The notes beneath the pieces are model-generated. The model had not been told where the DNA came from, did no database searches, and saw nothing but the letters and a program-made list of their open reading frames with translations. 64,000 nucleotides of DNA, from positions 111,678 to 175,677 of the forward strand of contig JANYCT010000057.1 of NCBI GenBank assembly GCA_025360105.1. The letters are read 5' to 3'. Source of the stretch: Actinomycetes bacterium (lineage in GTDB: Bacteria > Actinomycetota > Acidimicrobiia > Acidimicrobiales > Ilumatobacteraceae). Of this stretch, positions 54,801-62,188 are shown piece by piece. Position 1 is the stretch's first letter. The number at the start of each line of letters is the position of its first letter. A program made the position numbers and the translations under genes.

Positions 54801-55096
54801 ACGACCTACGGATCCGAACCAGGATCACCCGACTTGAACAACCCGACGCAATCGTGAACACCCTCGGCGACCGACCCGCCCCCGGCCCCGCCGCACAACA
54901 ATGGGACACCGCCGCCGGCCGACTCGCCCAACACCAAGCCGCCTACAACATCACCGACGGACTCGGCCCGCGACCCAGCTACCTCGACCACAACGCCTAC
55001 ACCGAAAACCGCGCCCTCGTCGACAAAGCTTTCGACCTCACCCGCCCAACACGGATCATTGAACGCGACGTCCCTTCAATCGAGATCGACTTCTGA
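51818..55096 (+). CDS. MobF relaxase-helicase (TrwC/TraA type)
   Basis: About 1092 residues. The relaxase N-terminus has paired tyrosines (VYYVEQLPNYYLDSGE, Y16/17 and Y24/25) and the three-His metal motif (RQHTSRALDPQLHTHLVIANRV). The helicase half has Walker A VGPAGTGKTTAL (about 472-483), Walker B VIVDEAGML and a RecD2-like C-terminus with VMGAQGRNVQG. Residues about 880-1000 are strongly coiled-coil. It nicks oriT and unwinds the transferred strand. Start: several GTGs at 51815-51824; 51818 is used. The open frame to 51497 precedes it spuriously. Confidence 0.93.
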   Translation: MTVRVTTLKGANAGVYYVEQLPNYYLDSGEPRGIWFGDGARQLGVTGEVGDEAFLAVMAGMDPSHPDRDLGRRYDDKSVRGFDVTASAPKSVSVLWALGDEHIRRAVLDAHDTAVRELAGWVEAHAHTRYRIGGEVAVVDAQGIIAAVFRQHTSRALDPQLHTHLVIANRVKCPDGRWLALDARLIKGDQQTLSALYHVVLRAELTARLGVRWEPPEHGICEIADVPDVLLAEFSTRTAAVARRIDDKLDRFIDTMGREPTPRERWRLEREAATDSRPAKPHAAEAHTLHEGWAAQTRALGLEPVDVVGHAIDQVAGRDVVDRDTTMSMIDTAIATISEKQSSWRPTELTRELAALVPTDTVLPTDRLVTWLDKLTDHVVDNYCVDVSKPIEPDALLRKDGRPVTESVVDRALTTQAILDQEASLIDWVDRHLAYDGIDEPEAVTRSGLDLNAAQAEGAAAVAGTADIVLVVGPAGTGKTTALAPAVAQLRADGRAVFGVAPSATAAEVLSDETGLVADTLDKLLIEHRLHRPPDHRYDLPVGATVIVDEAGMLPTTKLAELAELADVKGWRIALVGDPLQFSAVGRGGMFGLLVDTFGAIELDRVHRFDNEWERDASLRLRLRRGDVTVAEVYQAHGRLHSGTLNQMERASVAAWWERRQAGHTGLLMSPTNEATERLNQRCQHTRIRSGEIDPTGRHLTVGVYEVHVGDEIATRQNDRRLTTDRGEMVRNRTVWTVDHIHPDGSLTATGKNGTIRLPADYVAEHVELAYARTVMGAQGRNVQGGASFYDKPTDVRNLYVAMSRGYGNNEAFMVTTGELTAVDAFAQSIATDWIDLPTHARRAELRHEKPHHPGLIDGGHLRELFEQRFDIAATIEHAEGSLRRLPYERDQAEHAKASAEKAITDRTAAYRHAEDVLANYDRPLHRRKHTTEITNARLDIEHLPGAVQAARDDLDTAAAALERLRQNEAHARENLRCRPEYESKIEAIDERLEHDLRIRTRITRLEQPDAIVNTLGDRPAPGPAAQQWDTAAGRLAQHQAAYNITDGLGPRPSYLDHNAYTENRALVDKAFDLTRPTRIIERDVPSIEIDF

Positions 55097-55293
55097 GATG
55101 ACTGGCGGACATCAACTCGGCCAGTTAGCGGCGGATTCCCTCCCAGCGCGCAGGATCCTTACGTCATTGGCACAGGAATCTGGACAGCCCGCCCTGCCAG
55201 TCCTTGTGAGACGGCGTCGAAGGACGGATCTCAGATCTTGTGACGCCAAACGACGGAGCAGGAATAGGTTAGAGTCCCGTCCTCGCGTTAACG

Positions 55294-55836
55294 TCAGAAG
55301 GAAAATGCTAGCAGTGCCGCTGCGCCGAGACCAGTGAGAATCGTGCTCAGGAACTGAATGCCCCGCTTGCATTCTAGAAGATCGGATGCGAGTTGTCCGC
55401 CGGCAACGACCTCGTGGGCAGCCAGAAGACCGGTGGACAAGAGCCTGACGGAGGCGTAGAGCATCCAGATCTGGGCGCCTCTCCGTGGCCCTGTGGCGAA
55501 CGCTGCGATCGGAACGAAGTACCAGATCCAAAATCCGATGCGGGTCGTCACTGCCAAGCCGAGCACGGCACCATTCCCAGCCGCCCAGATCAGGCTCGGG
55601 AGTTTCAGGAGCGCACGCGGTGCTTCCCGATCTCGTTGCGGCAGGCCCATCTTGAGAACGGCTGCGCATGCCACCGCCAATGATGCCGCTAGTCCGACTG
55701 CGAGTCTCTCAGGCGTCTTGAGGATTGTGCCGGCAAGCCCAACAACTGCTCCAGCGGCGAATCCGCTGATGGCTGCGCCGACAAAGCTGACGAGAAGCCG
55801 TACGAGCCAGGACATGCTGCGCTTCGTCCGCTGCAC
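55294..55836 (-). CDS. Hypothetical membrane protein of the Mau-like cassette
   Basis: A 180-residue protein with four or five hydrophobic helices (for example ISGFAAGAVVGLAGTIL, AVGLAASLAVACAAVL, IWAAGNGAVLGLAVTT, FLSTILTGLGAAALLAF). No family is recognised. It is the last gene of the run that begins at 57958, 109 bases after the Cys-rich protein. GTG start at 55836; ATG at 55815 is also possible. Confidence 0.6.
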   Translation of the reverse strand: MQRTKRSMSWLVRLLVSFVGAAISGFAAGAVVGLAGTILKTPERLAVGLAASLAVACAAVLKMGLPQRDREAPRALLKLPSLIWAAGNGAVLGLAVTTRIGFWIWYFVPIAAFATGPRRGAQIWMLYASVRLLSTGLLAAHEVVAGGQLASDLLECKRGIQFLSTILTGLGAAALLAFSF

Positions 55837-55945
55837 GGCGGACCCGACGATGTAGATCGCCGTGTTCGAGCTTCAAGGTATGGACGTCTGGGCCAACCCG
55901 GAAAGCACGGCGGCGGCGAGACCAATCGGAAAGATTGCTCTCACG

Positions 55946-56263
55946 TCAGCAACAGATGCAAACGACATACCGGCAGATCCCGTAAACGCCGTTAGCGCAG
56001 AACACGTCACAACATTTGTACGTGCGACACAGCGGTGTCTCGGTGATGTAGGTCCAGCAGCACCCGCCGGTTGGGCCAGCCGGGCAGCCTCCCCCGTTGC
56101 ATGAACACCCCGTGATCGGCCCGCACATGCCGGGTGGAGCACAGAAGCTGGCCTCCGCAACCTTCGTCTTCACGAGCGAGGCCGCTGACGCGGCAACCAC
56201 GCCGGCGCCAACACGCCTTAAGAACTGCCGGCGACCCGGACGGTCCGTGATTGCGTTCGTCAT
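55946..56263 (-). CDS. Tat-exported Cys-rich mini-protein resembling MADH light chain
   Basis: A 105-residue precursor with a clear twin-arginine signal (RRQFLRRVGAGVVAASAAS). The mature part (about 41-105) has 15 Cys among 65 residues, including GCSCNGGGCPAGP, GGCCWTY and a C-terminal CICC. The spacing C-x-C, C-P-x-G, W, Y-x-C-C recalls the methylamine dehydrogenase light chain (MauA), also Tat-exported and disulphide-rich, but it is much shorter and has a single Trp, whereas the TTQ cofactor needs two. So a MauA-like scaffold or decoy, not a proven enzyme subunit. Coupled to the MauD-like gene by ATGA. Confidence 0.75.
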   Translation of the reverse strand: MTNAITDRPGRRQFLRRVGAGVVAASAASLVKTKVAEASFCAPPGMCGPITGCSCNGGGCPAGPTGGCCWTYITETPLCRTYKCCDVFCANGVYGICRYVVCICC

Positions 56264-56844
56264 TGACTCGACTCCTCATTCGTTGCGATGAGCAGCGATT
56301 CCTGGAGGTCCAGAAATTCGGGAAGCTCACCAATGCGGCGGACAAACTTCTTCTCGACGACGATGCCGTTCTCGACGATCACCAGGAATGGCAGAGACGT
56401 GATCGACAACGCTTGCATTGCCTTCCTCGTTCTCGGACCAACCACGATGTCGTCTCTGACCTTCGTGCCTTTCATAGCTTGAACGACCTCATCGATAGCG
56501 CTGTTAGCAGTCGCGTGCGAGCCCGTCATGAAAATGAGCGTCTCGTTGGCAAGAGTCGATCGAACACCGATTTCAGTCGCAGTTTCGATGCAGCTGCCAC
56601 ACCCGGGCGAGAGGAACGCGAGGATGTGCCTTCGAGGGTCATCGACCTCGAAGCGGGTCGAAAGTTCTGACGGCAAGGCGATGCCGACGACGGGACCATC
56701 ACCATCGAAATCTACGGACTCGAATGGAAGCGGTCCAGCGTCACGAGCCAAGCCGAGAGTGGCTACGACCCTGACGAGCGATGCCACGATGACAGTGAGG
56801 ACGAGCAACCAGATGGACAAAAGGGCGAGCGCAAACCAACTCAA
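56260..56844 (-). CDS. MauD-like membrane-anchored thioredoxin-fold protein
   Basis: A 194-residue protein: one N-terminal membrane helix (about 4-28), then a thioredoxin fold with CGSC redox site (C82, C85) in FLSPGCGSCIETATEI and the cis-Pro loop ITSLPFLVIVENG. MauD forms disulphides in the MADH light chain in the periplasm. Here it is coupled by ATGA to the MauE-like gene upstream and to the Cys-rich protein downstream, which is the natural substrate candidate. Confidence 0.85.
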   Translation of the reverse strand: MSWFALALLSIWLLVLTVIVASLVRVVATLGLARDAGPLPFESVDFDGDGPVVGIALPSELSTRFEVDDPRRHILAFLSPGCGSCIETATEIGVRSTLANETLIFMTGSHATANSAIDEVVQAMKGTKVRDDIVVGPRTRKAMQALSITSLPFLVIVENGIVVEKKFVRRIGELPEFLDLQESLLIATNEESSQ

Positions 56845-57458
56845 GAGATTGGCCCGTCGTACGGCTCAGCATTCACCCGTTGAAGAATCCAGGTCCAGTC
56901 CAGCTCAGAATCAAGATGACGACGAGTGTTCGCGATCGCGGTGAGTGCAGAGAAGAGGATCGGCACCGAGGCACCGATGGATACGAGGACAAGCGAGCGC
57001 TGCAGCGAGGCCCAGGATGCCGGGCCCCTGAAGCCGACGGCGATGACCACGCCACTTCCGAGACCAAGAAGTAGCGGCCGAGCGAGTGTTGAAGCACTGA
57101 TCGGCTTCGTCGGGTTCCCGAGGCAGGCGCACGGATAATCAGCGCCCAGATAGAGACCTCGCCCAATGAACGCTGCGAATACGATCGAAAGAAGTCCGGC
57201 TGCCATCGCACCGACCAGAGCCATCGGTGGCAACAAGACGCCAACTGCGGTTGCGATCTCGACCGCGCCGAAGCTACGTCCAACGCGTTGAGGCCGGCGA
57301 AAGCCCATGCCGGACCGCACCAGAGTTGCTGCGATGAGATCCGGGCGGACTAACTTCAAACCGCCAGCAAAGGCGAGGGTTCCCGAAATCGCCAGCCGAA
57401 TCGCGTCGTACGACACTTGATTCGACGCAAGATCCCACAAGGTCGATGTCTCGCTCAT
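56841..57458 (-). CDS. MauE/DoxX-like redox-associated membrane protein
   Basis: A 205-residue protein with four to five helices and the MauE-type pattern: SGTLAFAGGLKLVRPD, VEIATAVGVLLPPMALVGAMAAGLLSIVFAAF, then a Cys pair in YPCACLGNP (C110, C112). MauE and DsbD-like proteins feed reducing or oxidising power to MauD across the membrane. ATG at 57458 overlaps the upstream stop (ATGA); the longer frame to 57608 is antisense shadow of the first gene. Confidence 0.82.
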   Translation of the reverse strand: MSETSTLWDLASNQVSYDAIRLAISGTLAFAGGLKLVRPDLIAATLVRSGMGFRRPQRVGRSFGAVEIATAVGVLLPPMALVGAMAAGLLSIVFAAFIGRGLYLGADYPCACLGNPTKPISASTLARPLLLGLGSGVVIAVGFRGPASWASLQRSLVLVSIGASVPILFSALTAIANTRRHLDSELDWTWILQRVNAEPYDGPIS

Positions 57459-57958
57459 GACGTCGGCGCGAGCATGAAATACTGAAACCCCGTGGCAGGA
57501 TGCGTCCATAGGAGTCCCTCGTACGTCGCACCGGCGACAAACGAACCCGCCGTTCCATCTGGCGCAATGCCTGAGACGTTTACGGGACCGATGCTGGTGT
57601 CGGCCCATACGCCGGCGATGCTCTCGATGAGCACGGTCGAGGGCTGGAGCACGCTACAAATGCTGTGAGCCGCGACGAAGTCCGACGACGCAGTACCCGA
57701 GACATGCACGCGATCACCAACGTCAAACTGATCGAGCGACGCAATCCGCCCGGTGGCACCAGCATACGACGACTCCATCGAGACCAGCTTGACCATCGTC
57801 GAACCCAGGTGCGTCCGAATCGTCAGGGCGTCTGGATGAATCGTCTCGATCACACCCAAGGCGCTAAAGGGCGTCGTCGACTCGATCGTGTCATCGGACC
57901 GCGGCGGCAGAAGTTGACCAACAATCGATAGGAGCGACTTCGCCGAGTCCCTTTCCAA
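57455..57958 (-). CDS. OB-fold-like protein, first gene of the Mau-like cassette
   Basis: A 167-residue protein with a DUF5666-like pattern: GVIETIHPDALTIRTHLGSTMVKLVSMESS, then FDVGDRVHVSGTASSDFVAAHSIC. It has no obvious signal peptide, although Tat or other export cannot be excluded, and a hydrophobic C-terminus (TGFQYFMLAPTS). It opens the ATGA-linked set with MauE, MauD and the Cys-rich protein. The function is unknown; a secreted binding protein is one option. Confidence 0.62.
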   Translation of the reverse strand: MERDSAKSLLSIVGQLLPPRSDDTIESTTPFSALGVIETIHPDALTIRTHLGSTMVKLVSMESSYAGATGRIASLDQFDVGDRVHVSGTASSDFVAAHSICSVLQPSTVLIESIAGVWADTSIGPVNVSGIAPDGTAGSFVAGATYEGLLWTHPATGFQYFMLAPTS

Positions 57959-58038
57959 TCATGCGATTCTTGCGGGAGCACTGTCATCGCTGCCGATGAG
58001 CGGAGCGACTCGAGTATCTAGTTATCGTTGTCGCTTAC

Positions 58039-58716
58039 ATGATCTCTGTCAACACCACGCTCAAATACATACACGACCGGCGCCGAAATCTGTTGCGGAG
58101 CGTGCGACGAGTGGCGATTGCGGGCTTGCTCGGCGTCTCGGTTCTAGCTGGACGCTCCGACGACATGTCCGAGTCGACATTGACGACCGCACCCAGCACG
58201 ATCAACACCGGCGCTTCGACCAGCGCTATCTCCAGCGTCGAGTCAACGGATCCGCAAGGTCTTCGACTCACGTGTGAGGACTCCGGTCGTGCGGGCTCGC
58301 CACCGCCAAAGCGCGATCTGACAGTTCGTGGGCTTTCGTTCGGAGGCATTGCAGCGACAGGTGAGGCGATCCCCGGATATGTTCCGATCACCGCGGGCGG
58401 GCACGTGAAGATCTTCGTGAAGGTGTTCATCTACGTCGGCGCCGACGCTGCACCCCAGACGACGATCACGATCGTGCAGCCCTCCGACGCACGCGTGTGG
58501 TACGTGGCTGCTTCGGCGTGGAACGGCAAGATTCCGAGCTCGATCGAAGCCGACTCCGGCCGGTCCGTCACGTTGGACCGATGTGCTGACGCTATGGACG
58601 GGTACTTCGGTGGGATCCTCGCAAGCGCGCCCGAGTGCGCAACGCTTCGCATCTCGTCAGCGCTTCAACGCGACACGGACATCGACATCTCTGTGGGCGG
58701 GGCCACCTGTCAATGA
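58039..58716 (+). CDS. Secreted hypothetical protein with a damaged lipobox
   Basis: A 225-residue protein. An Arg-rich N-terminus leads to AIAGLLGVSVLAGRSDD, a lipoprotein signal in which the expected Cys is Arg (codon CGC for TGC, one transition). A Ser/Thr linker follows, then a domain with TAGGHVKIFVKVFIYVG and four Cys. No family is recognised. It is divergent from the Mau-like cassette. Without the Cys it would be released or stay membrane-anchored rather than lipidated. Confidence 0.62.
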   Translation: MISVNTTLKYIHDRRRNLLRSVRRVAIAGLLGVSVLAGRSDDMSESTLTTAPSTINTGASTSAISSVESTDPQGLRLTCEDSGRAGSPPPKRDLTVRGLSFGGIAATGEAIPGYVPITAGGHVKIFVKVFIYVGADAAPQTTITIVQPSDARVWYVAASAWNGKIPSSIEADSGRSVTLDRCADAMDGYFGGILASAPECATLRISSALQRDTDIDISVGGATCQ

Positions 58717-59430
58717 CAACCGGTGGCCGGGGTGACGGACGAGCTCCATCGGGCTCATCCATACTGGTCTACACGCTCGACGAACGTATTACAGATTGTT
58801 CGCGGACGCTCAACGGTCGATCGTTGCAGCGCGCGTCATCCAAGATTCCATCCAAGAGATTCGCCGACATACTGCGGCACAGGCCATCAGTGGTGGGATC
58901 GGTCGTGCACAAAGCCGAGCAGCTCTGCGTGGGGAGTCCAGTCGGCGCGTCAGCGAACCCGCGGTAAGTCGCCCCATGAGGCGCAGCGATCGGACCGACA
59001 CCGTCGCGGATCGCTGGGTCGCTCGCCGCTCGACCTGAGTGACGTGGCGCACGGAGATCCCGGGGAGGGTGTGTCGTCATCGCCAGTTGCGACCCGCCCT
59101 CAATGACGCATCGAAATCTCGGCCAGCCGATCGAGTACGCACGGTGGTGCACGGGCAGAGGACCGCCAGTGGGCAGATCGAAGTGGCCGCCGACAACTGT
59201 CCCCACGCGCAACAGGTCAGATTGCGAAAGGCCGAGTCAAACCGACGTGTTCCCGGCTTGTCTCCGCGCACCTGGTGGTCACGGATTGGTCACAGAATGG
59301 TCACGGATTTTTCAGAACGCGCCGATATCAGTCAACATCAGGCGGACAGGCGAGCCCTCAAGATTGTTCTTTGACCTGCATATATCGACACCAACCGATA
59401 CGAACTGGCACAGGCCGACACCGCCGGATT
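58717..59430. other. Gene-free right end of the element
   Basis: 714 bases with no coding sequence I can support; the open frames on both strands are short, Arg/Ser/Pro-rich and have no coherent motif. The region holds the right arm-type repeats (59276-59306) and leads to the right attachment core. It may include regulatory or decayed sequence. Confidence 0.6.
59276..59306 (+). repeat. Integrase arm-type sites, right end
   Basis: Three TGGTCAC units at exact 11-bp steps (59276-59282, 59287-59293, 59298-59304). The last 22 bases (59285-59306) are identical to the left-end copy at 46339-46360. They lie about 125 bases before the right core. One helical turn of spacing is typical for protein arrays. 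Confidence 0.65.
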
Positions 59431-59464
59431 CGGGTTCGATTCCCGTCCACCTCCGCCAAACAAC
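59431..59464 (+). other. attR core (34-bp direct repeat)
   Basis: An exact copy of 46267-46300: the T-arm, acceptor 3' half and CCA of tRNA-Sec plus AAACAAC, without any tRNA 5' part. It marks the chromosomal junction on the right. Confidence 0.92.
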
Positions 59465-59634
59465 GCTCGCCGCGGCCTGGGGTTTGGTCGCTCCGCCACC
59501 TCACCGGTGGCAAACCCTCCCAGCCCCTGGCCAATTGGGGAACACGCTCACGGGTACAGATCGCTGGCTCCGCTCGCTTTGGCAGTGTATTCGTGCCCTC
59601 CCGGGCTCACATCTACTGCCGGAACGGGCTTGGA

Positions 59635-60111
59635 TTAGGCAGTGACAGTGCGGGGGCGACGGCGGCGGTACGAGGCAACCGCTACGAGCAAGCCACCCGA
59701 CAGTACGGCAATCGCGCCAGCCATCAACGGAGCTTGGCTGTTCGCACCGGTTGCGGGCACGGATGCGGCCACATTGATACTTGACTGTGCCGAGAGCGTG
59801 CACGCTCCGCCGGCCGACGAGGAGGCGACCACCACATAGGTACCGGCGGTGCCGGGTGCTGTGGTGGGAAAGCTCGCCTTGCCATTGGCATCGGCAGTGG
59901 CGGACCCGACGGCAATGCCACCGATGGAGAAGTTGACGATGGAGCCGGGGCAGAAGCCCTGCGCCGTGAGCGTGATCTTCGCTCCGGGGGCCGGTGACGA
60001 GTTGTCGACAGTGACGATGGGGGCCCCGGGGGGATACACCGCATGGGCTGTCGCGGGCGCGAGAAAACTGCCGAAACCCAAGAAGGTGACCAGCAGGATG
60101 AGTTTGCGCAT
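59635..60111 (-). CDS. LPxTG-like surface protein with Ig-like domain
   Basis: A 158-residue precursor: signal peptide to about residue 24 (TAHA-VYPP), one Ig-like or bacterial adhesin-like repeat (VTVDNSSPAPGAKITLTAQGFCPGS to TYVVVASSSAGGACTLS, with two Cys that could form a disulphide), then VPATG at 118-122, a hydrophobic helix and SYRRRR. That is a sorting signal of the same layout as the protein at 15339-15650. ATG 60111 follows GGAAAGG. Just right of the integrated element. Confidence 0.82.
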   Translation of the reverse strand: MRKLILLVTFLGFGSFLAPATAHAVYPPGAPIVTVDNSSPAPGAKITLTAQGFCPGSIVNFSIGGIAVGSATADANGKASFPTTAPGTAGTYVVVASSSAGGACTLSAQSSINVAASVPATGANSQAPLMAGAIAVLSGGLLVAVASYRRRRPRTVTA

Positions 60112-60186
60112 GAGCCCGAGCCTTTCCGCAGAAGCAAACACGATGCTACCAGAGCCCCGGCGAGCGCGGTAGGCCAAGCGCCGGTC

Positions 60187-62124
60187 TCAGTGAGGGTGGT
60201 GCTCGTCCAGCCAACTCTCCAACATGAGCACACCCCACAGGCGATACTCCCAATTGCGCTTGCCCGACAAGTGTTCCTGCCACACTTGCTGCACCGTTGC
60301 ACCGTCGATCCAGCCTGCGCTGACCGACCGAGGCGCAGCGAGCAGATCGCTGGCCCATGGCTTGAGTTCGTCGCGCAACCAGCCGCCGAGCGGTGGATCG
60401 AAGCCCATCTTGGGCCTATTCGTGATCTCCTTGGGAAGCATCTGTTCAGCAACCCGGCGCAGTACCAACTTGCCGACACCGCCCGCCGTCTTCACCGAAA
60501 GCGGCTGCTGCCACGACCATTCGAGAATGCGATGGTCGAGGAAGGGCACACGCACCTCGAGCGACGACGCCATGCTGGCGCGGTCGATCTTCACCAGCAT
60601 CTGATCGGGCAGCACCGCCGATGTGTCGGCGAGCATCATCTGCTCCACCGGGTCGAGTGAGGCGTGCGGCGTGGGGATCATTGGGTGCAGGGGCATCACA
60701 CCGAGGGCGCTCGCCGGCCAAATCTCCGATAGCTGTTCCCAGACAGATCCCCTGCCACTCAGCATCAACCCCGCCTTTTGCACCTTGTCGCCCATGTTCG
60801 GCAGGCGACGCGAAGCGGGTAGCAGATGAGACATGGCTCGCCCGAAGGTATCGATTCGGTTCGGTGAAGGGCGCAGCAACGCACGCCCGATAACGCGCTG
60901 GGTAGATGGCGAGAAGTGGGTCGCAGCGCGCGAAATTCGGGCACCAATGGCGTGGCGGTTGTAGCCAGCAAACAATTCGTCGCCGCCATCGCCACCGAGG
61001 CACACGGTGAGGTGTGTTCGCGCAGCTTGACACAGCAACGCGGAGGGCAACATCGAAGGATCGGCGTATGGTTCGTCCCACACGGCTGCCAACTTGGGGA
61101 TGTGCGCCAACGCTTCTTCCATGGACATATCGATGGTTTCGTGGTCGGTGCCGAGATGACGGGCGACCTCAAACGCTGGGATCGATTCATCGAAACCCAG
61201 ATCGGGCATCCGTACCGTAAAGGTGCGCAAGTTGCCGCCACCGGTCATCGCTCGTTGCGCAAACGCAGCGATCAGTGACGAGTCAACGCCTCCCGACAGG
61301 AAGGCGCCCAACGGCACATCACTCTGCTGACGCATTGCCACCGCATCGGCGAGCAGTGGCTCGAGTTGCGCTGCAGCGGCATCGAGCGAGATCGGCGCCC
61401 GTTTCTCCATCGAGTAATCGATGGTGTCAGCGAGGGACCACCACAGAGACTCCTTCACGGCGGGAATGCCCGAGCTCAGATCGACCCGCAACATGCCGCC
61501 GGGAGGAAGTTGGCGCACACCCGCGTAGATGGTGTTCGGGTGAGGAATGTAGGACCAGCGCAGCAGCGCCGCCGCGGCGGCGGGATCGATGCTGAGGTTG
61601 GCCTCTGGCAGGGTGCGCAGCGCGCGCAGCTCACTGGCGAACGCGAATCGCTTGGCCTCGTGTTGCCAGTAGAGCGGCTTCTCGCCGAGCCGGTCGCGGG
61701 CCAACAGCAGTTGCCGCTCAGCCACGTTCCACGCAGCAATCGCGAACATGCCGTTCGTGCGAGCCAGAGCCGCGTCGAACCCCCACGCGTCGATCGCCTC
61801 GACCAACGTTTCGGTGTCGCTGTGGCCGCGAAACGTGGCACCGCTGGCCTGCAACTCCGTGCGAAGCGCACGATGGTTGTAGATCTCGCCGTTGTAGACG
61901 ATGACCCAGCGACCTGAGCGGCTCGTCATCGGTTGGCTACCGGCCGGGCTGAGATCGATGATGGCCAGGCGGCGGAAACCGAGCCCAAGGGGCGCGTTCG
62001 CGTCGGAGTACATGCCGTCGTCGTCAGGTCCACGGTGAATCAACGTGGTGGCCATGGTGGAAACGAGGCGGGCAATATCGCCGCTTCGCCCATAGTCGCC
62101 AGCCAAACCCACGATCCCGCACAT
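60187..62124 (-). CDS. asnB: Asparagine synthase (glutamine-hydrolysing)
   Basis: A 645-residue AsnB. The mature N-terminal Cys nucleophile follows the Met (MCGIVGLAG), and the glutaminase domain has YNGEIYNH and RDRLGEKPLY. The synthetase domain has the ATP pyrophosphatase motif LSGGVDSSLIAAFA and CLGGDGGDELFAGYNRH. In glycan loci such enzymes often amidate sugar uronic acids rather than aspartate, which would fit the 6-dehydrogenase at 18815, but this is inference. The ATG at 62124 follows GGGGAGG; the long upstream frame is spurious. Confidence 0.9.
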   Translation of the reverse strand: MCGIVGLAGDYGRSGDIARLVSTMATTLIHRGPDDDGMYSDANAPLGLGFRRLAIIDLSPAGSQPMTSRSGRWVIVYNGEIYNHRALRTELQASGATFRGHSDTETLVEAIDAWGFDAALARTNGMFAIAAWNVAERQLLLARDRLGEKPLYWQHEAKRFAFASELRALRTLPEANLSIDPAAAAALLRWSYIPHPNTIYAGVRQLPPGGMLRVDLSSGIPAVKESLWWSLADTIDYSMEKRAPISLDAAAAQLEPLLADAVAMRQQSDVPLGAFLSGGVDSSLIAAFAQRAMTGGGNLRTFTVRMPDLGFDESIPAFEVARHLGTDHETIDMSMEEALAHIPKLAAVWDEPYADPSMLPSALLCQAARTHLTVCLGGDGGDELFAGYNRHAIGARISRAATHFSPSTQRVIGRALLRPSPNRIDTFGRAMSHLLPASRRLPNMGDKVQKAGLMLSGRGSVWEQLSEIWPASALGVMPLHPMIPTPHASLDPVEQMMLADTSAVLPDQMLVKIDRASMASSLEVRVPFLDHRILEWSWQQPLSVKTAGGVGKLVLRRVAEQMLPKEITNRPKMGFDPPLGGWLRDELKPWASDLLAAPRSVSAGWIDGATVQQVWQEHLSGKRNWEYRLWGVLMLESWLDEHHPH

Positions 62125-62188
62125 GCATGCCTCCCCGGCGAGTCGGCGAATCATAACCGAGCATCTGGCGCCATGTAAGGTCGCCCGA

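Larger units (their letters stand above)
46267..59464. mobile_element. Integrative mobilizable element in the tRNA-Sec gene
   Basis: About 13.2 kb between two perfect 34-bp direct repeats; the left copy is the 3' end of tRNA-Sec, the right a bare tRNA fragment. Inside are a tyrosine integrase (49786), an excisionase-like HTH protein (51367), a MobF relaxase-helicase (51818), cargo (AbiEii-like remnant, DUF5678 and retropepsin-like pair, a MauE/MauD-like cassette, a secreted protein), and an IS481-type insertion. No VirB4/VirD4 or T4SS genes are seen, so transfer would need a helper. E. coli selC is a known island site; this use in an actinobacterium is the same strategy. Confidence 0.9.

Noticed and set aside
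55946..55948. TGA after CICC in the Cys-rich mini-protein as a second selenocysteine
   Set aside because: The frame after the stop is Arg-rich shadow sequence with no relation to the light chain, so normal termination is far more likely.
58769..59212. 147-residue minus-strand frame at the right end of the element
   Set aside because: No motif, no ribosome binding site and unremarkable composition; treated as non-coding.
59431..59464. A second tRNA gene at the right end of the element
   Set aside because: Only the 3' 28 bases of tRNA-Sec are present; no 5' half, D-arm or anticodon, so it is the attachment repeat.
60187..62124. Lasso cyclase to go with the PqqD/HprK genes
   Set aside because: It is an ordinary AsnB with intact glutaminase nucleophile, 32 kb from the module, and no B2-type protease or precursor peptide is nearby.
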